From positions 62,001-126,000 of IMG/VR virus record IMGVR_UViG_3300023202_000142: a DNA stretch of 64,000 nucleotides, one strand, 5' to 3'. Below are positions 7,098-13,540 of the stretch, one piece after another. The DNA is from a virus. The notes under the pieces are model-generated. The model saw only the letters and a list, made by a program, of their open reading frames with translations, ran no database searches and was not told the DNA's origin. The translations under genes were made by a program, and so were the position numbers. How positions within the stretch are numbered: position 1 is the stretch's first letter; every line of letters starts with the position of its first letter.

Positions 7098-7125
7098 AAT
7101 GTGAACACAGTGCACACACCGTCAA
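7098..7125 (-). promoter_or_regulatory. GTGCAC-type sigma70-like promoter
   Basis: Minus strand: TTGACG, 16-bp spacer containing GTGCACTGTGTTCAC, then CACATT. The -35 overlaps the last codons of the upstream HNH gene. Confidence 0.75.
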
Positions 7126-7571
7126 GGGACATGCTTCCAGGTTTTTCGTTTAACCAGGTGACTGATCGCCGTGTGGGTCACGCCATATTCCCTACCCAGG
7201 GCCCGGAACGACTCACCCTGGGCAGACCTCTTCCGAATTTCCAGGACATCGTCGGGCGTGAGTTTCGCTGTGTTAACCCTTACACCCTTTGCTGTTCGGC
7301 CCTTCCTGACCGCGTCAAGGCGATTCTCTTTCTGCGTTCCCAACTTCAGGTGAGACGGACGAACGCAAGATGGATTGTCGCAAGTATGCATGATGATCTT
7401 GCCGTCCGGGATGGGCCCGTTCTCCAATTCAAACGACACTCTATGAACGTACTCATTTTTGCCGTTACAGCCGATGTACCCGTAACCAGCAGCATTGCTG
7501 GCACCTTCAAACACCCAGCATTCACCAGATTCATTGACCTTCTCGTAGAGCCTCTCACGTACGTTTGGCAT
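7122..7571 (-). CDS. HNH homing-type endonuclease
   Basis: A 149-residue HNH_3-type nuclease. The motif runs from about residue 41: YVHRVSFELENGPIPDG, then MHTCDNPSCVRPSHLKLGT with the usual H...N-P-x-C...H-L, and QKENRLD. The C-terminal part (about 100-149: LTPDDVLEIRKRSAQGES, YGVTHTAISHLVKRKTW) is a helix-turn-helix of the sort that gives free-standing phage endonucleases their DNA contact. It follows the 7597-8595 gene by 25 bases with GAGGAGG upstream. It is probably a mobile, self-spreading gene. No intron or intein is seen beside it. Confidence 0.88.
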   Translation of the reverse strand: MPNVRERLYEKVNESGECWVFEGASNAAGYGYIGCNGKNEYVHRVSFELENGPIPDGKIIMHTCDNPSCVRPSHLKLGTQKENRLDAVRKGRTAKGVRVNTAKLTPDDVLEIRKRSAQGESFRALGREYGVTHTAISHLVKRKTWKHVP

Positions 7572-7596
7572 AGCGCCTCCTCAGCGGGTTACATTG

Positions 7597-8595
7597 TTAC
7601 ATGTTCCACTCAGGAGTCATTTCGTCAAGGTCGACCTCTTCATCAGCTTTGACGGCTTCGAGAACCTCGGCCAACGAGAGGTTCTGTCGAAACGTGTGGT
7701 CGATGCGGTCTTCGACCGCGACGTACTCTTCGAGCAACTCCCGGTTGTGCTTCCCGGCGAGCACCAGGGCTTCCTTGGGGGCGAAGATGCAGAACGCGCA
7801 ACTCAGTCGCGGCATCCCCAGGTCGTAGGCCGGGTGGTGGGGAACGCCGGAGGCCCGAATCGTGGCCCAGACCTCGTGCTCCAGCCAGTGCTGAATCGGC
7901 AGCCAGGAGTCGACGTGCTGATTCGAGTTCGACTTCCGGTTCTCGAACTGGGTCTTCTTGGCGCGAGCCGGGGATTCCTCGGCTCGCAGACCCATGCAGT
8001 CCAGAATCCGGCAAGGACGACAGTCAGCCTTCTCGGGGTTCACCTTGCGCCACTCGCGGGCAAGCTGAGTGAAGACCTTGAGGATCGGACCGCGCTTGAA
8101 CTCCGAAGTGCACCAACGAGCGGCCGACGACGGCCAGGCCCCGCGACGCTCCGCGTAGTCCAGGATGTCTCCGTAGGTCTCACCCTTGGAGTAGGTCTTG
8201 CCGTTAACCTTGCAGATTCCACCGATCCTGGACGTCACGATGAAGGGGCACCCGTAAGCTTTGGCCTGTTCTTCGGCCAGCTCGCCGGTTCCCTCCCATT
8301 CGACTTTGCCGAGATCGGCATGAATGACGACGACGCGATCAGCGATGCCAGCATCTGACGCCAACCCGTGGACGTAGTCGAGCATGGCCTGGGAGTCCTT
8401 CCCGCCGGACGACGACACCGCGATGACATCGTACTCGGTGAGGTCGGGAACGACCCCGGCCTCGAACGACTCACCTGCGAAGCAGCGTTTGCAGTACGTG
8501 GAGGGCTTCTCGCCGCCGTACCGAAGCCCGAAGACCTCCCGGCATTCGTCCTTGGTCTCAGCGCGGACACCGCACTTGGGACACTCGTGGTTCAT
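7597..8595 (-). CDS. PP-loop ATPase (PAPS reductase-like) with N-terminal zinc knuckle
   Basis: A 332-residue protein from ATG 8595 behind GGAGGTAGCAA. Residues 1-40 form a knuckle CPKCG, then VFGLRYG and YCKRC, matching the C-terminal knuckle of the gene at 4145. The PP-loop SSSGGKDSQAML follows at about 60, then VVIHADLGKVEW. RWCTSEFKRGP (about 155) and CRPCRILDCMGLRAEES (about 195) fit the PAPS reductase/DndC-like superfamily, and CAFCIFAP lies near 280. It probably adenylates a substrate for nucleic-acid modification (inference). It has a conserved promoter and leader hairpin. Confidence 0.87.
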   Translation of the reverse strand: MNHECPKCGVRAETKDECREVFGLRYGGEKPSTYCKRCFAGESFEAGVVPDLTEYDVIAVSSSGGKDSQAMLDYVHGLASDAGIADRVVVIHADLGKVEWEGTGELAEEQAKAYGCPFIVTSRIGGICKVNGKTYSKGETYGDILDYAERRGAWPSSAARWCTSEFKRGPILKVFTQLAREWRKVNPEKADCRPCRILDCMGLRAEESPARAKKTQFENRKSNSNQHVDSWLPIQHWLEHEVWATIRASGVPHHPAYDLGMPRLSCAFCIFAPKEALVLAGKHNRELLEEYVAVEDRIDHTFRQNLSLAEVLEAVKADEEVDLDEMTPEWNM

Positions 8596-8615
8596 TTGCT
8601 ACCTCCGTTGAGAGA

Positions 8616-8637
8616 GGGGCGGCGGGGTAACCGCCCC
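8616..8637 (-). promoter_or_regulatory. ACCCC-loop leader hairpin
   Basis: RNA stem GGGGCGG/CCGCCCC with loop TTACCCCG, 21 bases before the start at 8595. It has the same layout and loop as the hairpin upstream of 7046. Confidence 0.68.
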
Positions 8638-8648
8638 GGAACACTTTC

Positions 8649-8676
8649 AATTTGTGCACGGAGATCACTCTGACAA
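8649..8676 (-). promoter_or_regulatory. GTGCAC-type sigma70-like promoter
   Basis: Minus strand: TTGTCA, 16-bp spacer with GTGATCTCCGTGCA, then CAAATT. It drives the PP-loop ATPase and HNH pair. Confidence 0.72.
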
Positions 8677-8699
8677 GGGCTCAAACTCCCCCTGCCAAA

Positions 8700-8722
8700 G
8701 GGCCCCGGGCAACCCGGGGCCC
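8700..8722 (-). terminator. Rho-independent terminator
   Basis: Ten-pair GC stem GGGCCCCGGG/CCCGGGGCCC with a three-base loop. On the minus strand it is followed by a short TTT. It ends the small gene at 8728-8919 just upstream of the next promoter. Confidence 0.7.
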
Positions 8723-8727
8723 ACTGT

Positions 8728-8919
8728 TCAGCCGTTGACCTCTTCGACCACGGCTTTCGCGAACTCGGTGGGGTGACAGTGTTTGTTGCAGAACCCCATC
8801 TTGTCGAACTTCGACATTTTCATTACGGGGATTTCGTTGGTCGCTACGAAGTGCTCAAGGTCTTTGAAGTCCTCGTCACTCATGGCGTTGGCGGTGCTTA
8901 CGATCTCTTCGACAGTCAT
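8728..8919 (-). CDS. Unknown small protein
   Basis: A 63-residue protein from ATG 8919 behind CAGGAGGTAGCC. It is helical and acidic (MSDEDFKDLEHFVATNE) with a CNKHCHPTEF segment (about residues 44-53) that could bind a metal through two Cys and His. No family is recognised. It is a single-gene unit with its own promoter, leader hairpin and terminator, which suggests it is made independently and perhaps early. Confidence 0.65.
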   Translation of the reverse strand: MTVEEIVSTANAMSDEDFKDLEHFVATNEIPVMKMSKFDKMGFCNKHCHPTEFAKAVVEEVNG

Positions 8920-8939
8920 GGCTACCTCCTGTTGGGATT

Positions 8940-8964
8940 CCGGGCGGTGGGGTTACCGACCCGG
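8940..8964 (-). promoter_or_regulatory. ACCCC-loop leader hairpin
   Basis: RNA stem of CCGGG/CCCGG and CGGT/ACCG with a one-base bulge and an AACCCC loop, 20 bases before the start at 8919. The arm sequences differ from the other copies while the loop is kept. Confidence 0.62.
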
Positions 8965-8971
8965 CACCCTG

Positions 8972-8999
8972 AGTATGTGCACAGATCTCACTCCGTCAA
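8972..8999 (-). promoter_or_regulatory. GTGCAC-type sigma70-like promoter
   Basis: Minus strand: TTGACG, 16-bp spacer with GTGAGATCTGTGCA, then CATACT. The -35 forms the last sense codons of the gene at 8988-9194. Confidence 0.75.
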
Positions 9000-9194
9000 G
9001 GCTTTTCGTAACACATCAATGTCGATGCCCGGCCACCCCGCAACATCGATTGCGCTTTCGACGTCATCAAGCGCGGCTTCGATGATCTCCCAGGCGACGT
9101 CATGGAGCCCGGCAAGCGGTTCGGGCTCCGGCAAGATTGGGCGGGGGATCAGTTTGTCGTACCGGCGAATGTCGAAAAAGTCAGGCTTTGGCAT
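8988..9194 (-). CDS. Unknown small acidic protein
   Basis: A 68-residue protein whose ATG (9192-9194) overlaps the stop of the GroES-like gene (TAATG), so translation is probably coupled. It is Pro-rich early on (LIPRPILPEPEPLAG), followed by an acidic helix (IIEAALDDVESAIDVAG). Function is unknown. Its last codons (GCC TTG ACG GAG) contain the -35 box of the next promoter, so coding and promoter functions share DNA here. Confidence 0.65.
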   Translation of the reverse strand: MPKPDFFDIRRYDKLIPRPILPEPEPLAGLHDVAWEIIEAALDDVESAIDVAGWPGIDIDVLRKALTE

Positions 9195-9505
9195 TACTCC
9201 ACCAGGGCTTCGATCTCATCGTAGCGGGCGATCACGTGATTGATCCCTTCGATCTCTACCTCGGAGCCGGCCTTCCAGCTCACGACGACTCGATCGCCGA
9301 TCTCAAGGTCGACAGGGTGCCCTTCCTTGCCGGGACCCCTGGCCACCACCACTGCCTCGACGCTGGGGTGTGGCCCCTTGGCCTGGAGTCGCGAGAAATC
9401 CCGCTCATGCTTCTCGTTGAACACGATGAGGCCACTTTCTAGCGTTGTGGTCTCTGCTTTTTCGTCGCGGCGCAAAACGACGCGGTCATACATTGGTTCG
9501 ATCAT
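9194..9505 (-). CDS. GroES-like co-chaperonin
   Basis: A 103-residue GroES-fold protein. MIEPMYDRVVLRRDEKAETT opens like the first GroES strand, residues 18-35 (TTTLESGLIVFNEKHERD) correspond to the mobile loop, and VEAVVVARGPG, EIGDRVVVSWKAGSEVEI and HVIARYDEIEALVE match the usual GroES core and end. T4-like phages encode gp31 to help host GroEL fold their capsid protein, and this could do the same. It lies in a three-gene leftward unit started at the promoter near 9930 and is coupled to both neighbours. Confidence 0.82.
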   Translation of the reverse strand: MIEPMYDRVVLRRDEKAETTTLESGLIVFNEKHERDFSRLQAKGPHPSVEAVVVARGPGKEGHPVDLEIGDRVVVSWKAGSEVEIEGINHVIARYDEIEALVE

Positions 9506-9903
9506 GCGTTCTCCGGGTCAACGAATCGGGTGATGTTGACGACGTAGCCGCCTTGGCTGGGGCGATAGCGTTGCGGGTCACCAACGTCGCGAGCGCGAAC
9601 CTTCCAGCCATCTCCAAGATCTTCCTCAGCCCTGGCGATGGCGGCTTCCTTTGATTCGGATGGCCCCAGGACAAGCAAGATCGTCTTGGTCTGCTGGATC
9701 TTGCCGATTTTGCCGATATCCCGCAGGATGACCTCGCAGTCTTTTCCCTTGCGGTCCAGGTAGTCTTCGGGGAAGTCTTCCATGTCGACCAAGACGTCGA
9801 GGACCGATAGGCCCGAGACCTCATCGACTACTGTCAGTTGGAGCTGGGGCACGCCTGAGCGATCCGCCTCATTCAGCTTGAGCTTACCCTTGAATGTTTC
9901 CAC
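9502..9903 (-). CDS. Unknown protein
   Basis: A 133-residue protein. The most likely start is GTG 9903, with GGAAG upstream. A beta-rich first half (LKLNEADRSGVPQLQLTVVDEVSG, then VLDVLVDMEDFPEDYLDRKG) is followed by a helix-strand section (ESKEAAIARAEEDLGDGWKVRARDV). No family is recognised. It is the first gene of the leftward unit that continues into the GroES-like gene through a four-base ATGA overlap. Confidence 0.68.
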   Translation of the reverse strand: METFKGKLKLNEADRSGVPQLQLTVVDEVSGLSVLDVLVDMEDFPEDYLDRKGKDCEVILRDIGKIGKIQQTKTILLVLGPSESKEAAIARAEEDLGDGWKVRARDVGDPQRYRPSQGGYVVNITRFVDPENA

Positions 9904-9929
9904 ATCACTTCCGATCTGGTAGACGCCGT

Positions 9930-9958
9930 ACGTTACGTGCGTGCACTACAGGTGTCAA
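9930..9958 (-). promoter_or_regulatory. GTGCAC-type promoter
   Basis: Minus strand: TTGACA, 17-bp spacer with AGTGCACGCACG, then TAACGT. It lies between divergent genes and reads leftward into the gene starting at 9903. Confidence 0.65.
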
Positions 9959-9966
9959 CAGGTACC

Positions 9967-10275
9967 ATGAACGACAAAGACCTTAGATCTCTCCTCGCCG
10001 ACGCCTCTGGCGACCTCTTCGACCTCAAGGCCGAACTCGGTGACGTTATCTACAAGCCCAACCGATGCGCTGTCTACAGGACACCGGGATCCTGGGTTGT
10101 GAAGCTAGTGCTCCGCGGCGCATCCAGACGAGATGAAGTAGACGTCCAGAAGACATTCACGGACGAGTTTCTGTCGGCGTGTATCGAGACGCACGGACCA
10201 GATCTCGCGTTCCAGCTCCTCAAGACGTCGATGCGGAAAATGTTCAGGTCGGAGATCGATCGGGTGATGGCGTAA
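9967..10275 (+). CDS. Unknown small protein
   Basis: A 102-residue protein from ATG 9967. MNDKDLRSLLADASGDLFDLKAELG is followed by a strand-rich part (RCAVYRTPGSWVVKLVL) and a basic helical end. No family is recognised. It diverges from the 9903 unit with only about 60 bases between the starts, and its 3' end overlaps the helix-turn-helix gene by about 30 bases. Confidence 0.62.
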   Translation: MNDKDLRSLLADASGDLFDLKAELGDVIYKPNRCAVYRTPGSWVVKLVLRGASRRDEVDVQKTFTDEFLSACIETHGPDLAFQLLKTSMRKMFRSEIDRVMA

Positions 10276-10540
10276 CCATTACCTCAACCAGGGCATCCGA
10301 CAAGGTCGTCGCGACCCTCTCTGCCTCTCGTTTCGCCTGATCCTTGTTCAGCGGGGGCATCAAGACCGTTGGTGCGATCTCCAGAGCGTCAGCGATCGCG
10401 TAGAGCGTGGACACCTTGGGGTCACCACCCTCCTCGATGTGGGCGATCGTTGAGTGAGAGACGCCAGCGAGCTTGCCTACAGCGTGCTGGGTCATCCCGC
10501 GATCCATTCTGAGGCCGACCATGGTGTGCGCGAGCTTCAT
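10244..10540 (-). CDS. XRE-family helix-turn-helix regulator
   Basis: A 98-residue protein with a Cro/CI-type domain at residues 3-60: LAHTMVGLRMDRGMTQHAVGK, then LAGVSHSTIAHIEEG (turn and recognition helix) and STLYAIADALEI. A short basic linker and an acidic tail follow. It is a likely DNA-binding repressor or activator and one of three such proteins in this region. Any of them could read the GTGCAC motifs at the promoters. It overlaps the gene upstream by four bases. Confidence 0.85.
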   Translation of the reverse strand: MKLAHTMVGLRMDRGMTQHAVGKLAGVSHSTIAHIEEGGDPKVSTLYAIADALEIAPTVLMPPLNKDQAKREAERVATTLSDALVEVMVTPSPDRSPT

Positions 10541-11028
10541 TTCCCCTCCATCGCAATAAACTCGGCTCGAAGCGACAGGCTCTCTTCATCAAGCTCGATG
10601 CCTCGGTACATATGGCGAAGCTGCTTCTCAGCAGCGTCTGCCCACACCCTGTTGGGCTTGCCGCTCGGTGATTTTCCGCTGCGCCTGTATGAGATCATGG
10701 CCGATTCGATCTTGGTCCTGTAACGCTTATTGAATGTGATAGCCAGCGCCTCATCTTCGCCCAGTTCAAGGATCTGACAGACCCCCTGGAACTTAGCCAG
10801 GACGCAGGGCTCGCCCTTCCTGATGTCGTCGAAACCTATGAATTTCCAGATAAAGAACTTCGTCAGGCTGTTCAGGTCATCGATGCGGTAGCGAACCAGA
10901 CCGCCGCTCGTTTTTGGTGTCCCAGTCTTGTTGCGCAGGGGTTCGAATTTCTCGGCGAGCCAGGCGTTGAAATCCTCGGCGACGCGCTCTCGATGAAGCC
11001 GGCGCTTTCTAGCGTGTTGGTTTTCCAT
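10537..11028 (-). CDS. Unknown basic protein
   Basis: A 163-residue protein from ATG 11028: MENQHARKRRLHRERVAEDF. The first residues are strongly basic, and the rest is mixed helix and strand (SLTKFFIWKFIGFDD, LELGEDEALAITFNKRYRTK). The -10 of its likely promoter (11037-11042) lies so close that the message would start almost at the ATG, so it may be leaderless. No family is recognised. It is translated just ahead of the XRE regulator, with which it overlaps. Confidence 0.68.
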   Translation of the reverse strand: MENQHARKRRLHRERVAEDFNAWLAEKFEPLRNKTGTPKTSGGLVRYRIDDLNSLTKFFIWKFIGFDDIRKGEPCVLAKFQGVCQILELGEDEALAITFNKRYRTKIESAMISYRRSGKSPSGKPNRVWADAAEKQLRHMYRGIELDEESLSLRAEFIAMEGK

Positions 11029-11036
11029 GTGCACGC

Positions 11037-11064
11037 AGTGTACATCGGCCACCCCTTCCGTCAA
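11037..11064 (-). promoter_or_regulatory. GTGCAC-type promoter, leaderless arrangement
   Basis: Minus strand: TTGACG, 16-bp spacer, TACACT, then GTGCAC running into the ATG at 11028. Here the GTGCAC lies downstream of the -10, around the likely transcription start. Confidence 0.6.
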
Positions 11065-11104
11065 TCCCTGGAGTGTCCTACGATTCCCGGAACCGGAGGT
11101 TCGC

Positions 11105-11788
11105 ATGCCCTACAAGACGACGTCAGACATTCCCCAGCCCGTCCAGGACGCACTTCCAGCGAAGGCCCAGGACATGTGGATGAAGGTCTACAACTCGGCG
11201 AGCAAGCAATACGATGGCGACAAGAGCCGATCTGCGGCAACAGCCTGGGCCGCAGTGAAGCGCAAGTACAAGAAAGGGGAGAACGGAGATTGGGCTCTCA
11301 AGGAAGGACTCATTGAGGCCGTGGACCGCCTCCTGGGCGTAACCAGCGCGCTGCTGCTGCTCTTGCTGCTGTCGGGGTGTGCCTCGGCGCCAGAGCAGAC
11401 TGAATGCCCTGGGGTGCCCCCTGAAGCCGCTTACAGCTTCGAGCTTGTTCGGGTTGTCGACGGTGACACCATTGAGGTCCTCGTGGACATTGGTTTCAAC
11501 ACCTACCGCAAAGTAAGCGCCCGCCTGGACGGAGTCGATACACCTGAGATCTATGGCGTCAAGAAGTGGATGGACGACGCCAAGACGGCCTACACCGAGG
11601 AGTACGCCAGGGGTGCCGCCGCCTCGGAGTTCACGAAGTCGTGGCTTCGGTCTGAATGCCCCTGCACCATTGAGGTCGACGGTGCCGGCAAGTACGGGCG
11701 GTGGATTATCGTGGTTTACTCAGCGAACGGCGCATCGCTTAACGATGCTCTGGTTGAAAGCGGCAACGCTGTCATCGCGGAATACTGA
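11105..11788 (+). CDS. ChaB domain fused to lipoprotein-anchored staphylococcal-type nuclease
   Basis: A 227-residue single frame. Residues 1-62 are a ChaB domain (MPYKTTSDIPQPVQDALP, then AATAWAAVKRKYKKGENGDW). Residues 76-90 (SALLLLLLLSGCASAP) are a hydrophobic stretch with a lipobox cysteine. From about 105 there is a thermonuclease domain with RVVDGDTIEV, ARLDGVDTPEIYG and GKYGRWIIVVY, which keeps the Asp, Arg, Glu and second Arg of the active site. An in-frame GTG at 11322 (VDRLLGVTSA), preceded by AAGGAAGG, would give a conventional secreted lipoprotein nuclease. Either two products come from one frame, or a cytosolic domain is joined to a membrane-anchored nuclease. Confidence 0.82.
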   Translation: MPYKTTSDIPQPVQDALPAKAQDMWMKVYNSASKQYDGDKSRSAATAWAAVKRKYKKGENGDWALKEGLIEAVDRLLGVTSALLLLLLLSGCASAPEQTECPGVPPEAAYSFELVRVVDGDTIEVLVDIGFNTYRKVSARLDGVDTPEIYGVKKWMDDAKTAYTEEYARGAAASEFTKSWLRSECPCTIEVDGAGKYGRWIIVVYSANGASLNDALVESGNAVIAEY

Positions 11789-12026
11789 GGTCAACAAACA
11801 CGGGCGTACATGCACCCATGAACGCTCCAACGACATTGTACTCCATCCAGTCAATCGCATCCTCACGATCCCAGTCTTCCCGCTCCATTAAGACCTCGAC
11901 GCATTTGTCGTAGTCGTAAGCGACGACCTCCATCCCGACACGGCGCGCCATGCCGATGATCGCCTTGTCGAGGCCGTCAATGAGGATCGCTTCAGGGTTC
12001 CTTTCCGCGATTTCTTCCTGAGTCAT
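11772..12026 (-). CDS. Unknown conserved-type small protein
   Basis: An 84-residue protein, probably from ATG 12026 (MTQEEIAERNPEAILIDGLD). ARRVGMEVVAYDYDKCVEVLMERE, followed by DAIDWMEYNVVGAFMGACTPVFVDL, is a pattern I associate with a widespread phage/bacterial hypothetical family, but I know of no function for it. It overlaps the upstream helix-turn-helix gene by about 35 bases and the end of the nuclease gene by 17 bases. Confidence 0.68.
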   Translation of the reverse strand: MTQEEIAERNPEAILIDGLDKAIIGMARRVGMEVVAYDYDKCVEVLMEREDWDREDAIDWMEYNVVGAFMGACTPVFVDLSIPR

Positions 12027-12297
12027 AGTCGTTCGCGTCCGCAAAGAAGTGTACAACGCCGCCTTCGTAGTCGTATCCAAGACCGTATATCACTTTCACG
12101 AGAGTCTTGAATCCGGTGTTACCGCCGGCCTCGATGCGGTCCAGGGTGTGGACGTGTACGCCGGCGTCGCTTGCTAGGTCCACGCGTGTCTTGCTGGTCA
12201 GGTCTCGCTCGTGCCGAATGAAATCACCGACCTGGACAAGGACGTCATCGCTGGATAACTTGTGCACTCTGTTCACCCGTTCGTCAAGGTGCTCCAT
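11992..12297 (-). CDS. XRE-family helix-turn-helix regulator
   Basis: A helix-turn-helix domain covers VGDFIRHERDLTSKTRVDLA, then SDAGVHVHTLDRIEAGG and LVKVIYGLGYDYEG. The start is uncertain. ATG 12297 would place the promoter inside the gene and has no ribosome site, whereas a GTG at 12265-12267 lies within the GTGCAC motif itself and would need a leaderless message. ATG 12297 shares the palindrome CCATGG with the divergent gene. The product is likely a regulator acting on its own divergent region (inference). Confidence 0.72.
   Translation of the reverse strand: MEHLDERVNRVHKLSSDDVLVQVGDFIRHERDLTSKTRVDLASDAGVHVHTLDRIEAGGNTGFKTLVKVIYGLGYDYEGGVVHFFADANDYDSGRNRGKEP
12259..12287 (-). promoter_or_regulatory. 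GTGCAC-type promoter
   Basis: Minus strand: TTGACG, 17-bp spacer with GTGAACAGAGTG, then CACAAG. It lies between (or within the 5' end of) divergent genes. The AAGGTG that serves the rightward gene's start at 12296 lies immediately beside it. Confidence 0.6.
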
Positions 12298-12625
12298 GGA
12301 AATTATCGACCTAATGTCTCGTGAGGAACTGGCAGACCGAGTCGGCCTTTCGCCTGGCTATGTCGCGAGATGCGCGCGGGAGGAACGGTTTCCTGGCCAC
12401 CGGTTCTTTATCTATCGGACCCGAGCCAAAGACAAGTGGTTCCACCACTACGCTGCCGTTGATTTCGGCGAGCAGGGGCTGTGGGGGTGGCTGAAGGTCC
12501 AGGGTGTGGACGAAGCTGCTCGCACGCTGAAGATAGAGCGGTTTGCTTTCACCCGGGCGCTGAGGGAGGGAGATCCGGCCTTACTCAGGCAGATCCGGGG
12601 GCACCTGAATCCGCTGAACCGCTGA
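12296..12625 (+). CDS. Putative DNA-binding protein with N-terminal HTH
   Basis: A 109-residue protein from ATG 12296 (AAGGTG upstream). MSREELADRVGLSPGYVARCAREERFPGHR looks like a MerR/excisionase-style or sigma-like helix-turn-helix (two helices plus a short wing). It is followed by a Trp/His-rich middle (KDKWFHHYAAVDFGEQGLWGW) and a C-terminal DEAARTLKIERFAFTRALREGD, which could be a second HTH. It lies opposite an XRE gene and near a serine recombinase, so a regulatory or recombination-directionality role is possible (inference). Confidence 0.65.
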   Translation: MEIIDLMSREELADRVGLSPGYVARCAREERFPGHRFFIYRTRAKDKWFHHYAAVDFGEQGLWGWLKVQGVDEAARTLKIERFAFTRALREGDPALLRQIRGHLNPLNR

Positions 12626-12860
12626 ATTGGTCTCGGACACGAGCTTCCGCAAAGTCCTCAGCGATGTGCTCATGCATGCCAGCCGTAATGAAGGCCGCGG
12701 TGAGCATATGAAAGGTCATTTTGGCCCGGAAGCTGTTGTCGGTCCGCACATCCTCGACAGGGGTCGCACCCGGGTGCAGTTGTACCTGCAGCGTTTGAGT
12801 TGGGGCCTTTCGTCGTAGTTCACGACCCTGTCTTCGTAGTTCTTGGTAGTCGATGTTCAT
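12585..12860 (-). CDS. Unknown small protein
   Basis: A 91-residue protein from ATG 12860, which overlaps the recombinase stop (ATGA). It has a basic N-terminus (YQELRRQGRELRRKAPTQTL), then a helical part (KMTFHMLTAAFITAGMHEHIAEDFAEARV) and a small-residue tail. The codons for LHPGAT contain one of the five copies of the palindromic 14-mer GCACCCGGGTGCAG (12766-12779). Function is unknown, and coupling suggests it works with the recombinase. Confidence 0.65.
   Translation of the reverse strand: MNIDYQELRRQGRELRRKAPTQTLQVQLHPGATPVEDVRTDNSFRAKMTFHMLTAAFITAGMHEHIAEDFAEARVRDQFSGSADSGAPGSA
12766..12779. repeat. Palindromic 14-mer repeat, copy 1
   Basis: GCACCCGGGTGCAG, containing the 12-bp perfect palindrome GCACCCGGGTGC. 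It lies inside the gene at 12585-12860. Identical copies occur near 19.3, 29.2, 48.1 and 63.4 kb. Confidence 0.85.
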
Positions 12861-13531
12861 TCTTCGATGAGACGTTTGACCTGTGTGGGGTGAAACGGCT
12901 TCCCTTTGCGATTTTTCAAGCCGAAGTGAGCCATGGCGCGCGAGATCGATCGGAGCGAGCCCCCTTCTTTTCTGAGCTGCCGCGCAGTTCGGATGGCCTT
13001 CTGTTCGGCCGGATCTTCTATGAGATTGACCCCGTCATCGTCAAGGGCGTACCCGTAGGGGGTTCCGCCACCCGTATACTCTCCACGTGCGCGCTTGCGC
13101 TCCAGCGCTTTGGCGGTCCGCTCCCCAATCACTTTTCGCTCCCACTGCGAGATCGCGATGAGAACGTTGAGTACCAGTTCGCCGGTGGCCGTGCTGGTGT
13201 CGATTTGCTCAGAGATCGAAACGAGCCTGAACTGAGACTCGAAGTAATTCTCCAAAAGGATCGCGAAGTCCTTGACCGAGCGTGTCAGCCGATCGAGTTT
13301 GGCGACGATAACACCGTCGACGTCGCCTGATTTTTTGAGCCGCGTGAGCATTGCTTCCAGCCCCTCCCGGTTCAGGGTCGAGCCGGACACGCCCGCGTCC
13401 ACTTCAACACCGATCAGGTCGTGCTCGAATAGTTTACAGTAGGACCTGATTCGTTCCTCTTGGGCCTCGATGCCTAGCCCAGACTCAGCCTGGGCTTCGG
13501 TCGACACCCGAATGTATCCGATGAGTCTCAT
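12857..13531 (-). CDS. Serine recombinase (resolvase/invertase family)
   Basis: A 224-residue site-specific recombinase. The N-terminal catalytic domain has IGYIRVSTEAQ with the nucleophilic Ser at about residue 10, then VDAGVSGSTLNREGLEAML, GVIVAKLDRLTRSVKDFA (Arg active-site helix) and NVLIAISQWERKVIGERTA. A short recombinase region follows (ARGEYTGGGTPYGYALDDDG, then RQLRKEGGSLRSISRAMAHFG) and ends in a DNA-binding tail (HPTQVKRLIEE). It is far shorter than large serine integrases, so inversion or resolution is as plausible as integration. No attachment site was seen. The start ATG 13531 follows AGGAGGTCACG. Confidence 0.9.
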   Translation of the reverse strand: MRLIGYIRVSTEAQAESGLGIEAQEERIRSYCKLFEHDLIGVEVDAGVSGSTLNREGLEAMLTRLKKSGDVDGVIVAKLDRLTRSVKDFAILLENYFESQFRLVSISEQIDTSTATGELVLNVLIAISQWERKVIGERTAKALERKRARGEYTGGGTPYGYALDDDGVNLIEDPAEQKAIRTARQLRKEGGSLRSISRAMAHFGLKNRKGKPFHPTQVKRLIEE

Positions 13532-13540
13532 CGTGACCTC

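Noticed and set aside
4145-8595. PAPS reductase-like genes as sulfate assimilation enzymes
   Set aside because: No sulfurylase, kinase or sulfite reductase lies nearby, the PP-loop of one is non-standard, and both have extra zinc knuckles. A modification role fits better, though the substrate is unknown.
12857-13531. Serine recombinase as evidence that the phage is temperate
   Set aside because: The protein is much shorter than large serine integrases and I found no att-like repeats, excisionase or lysogeny module that would support integration.
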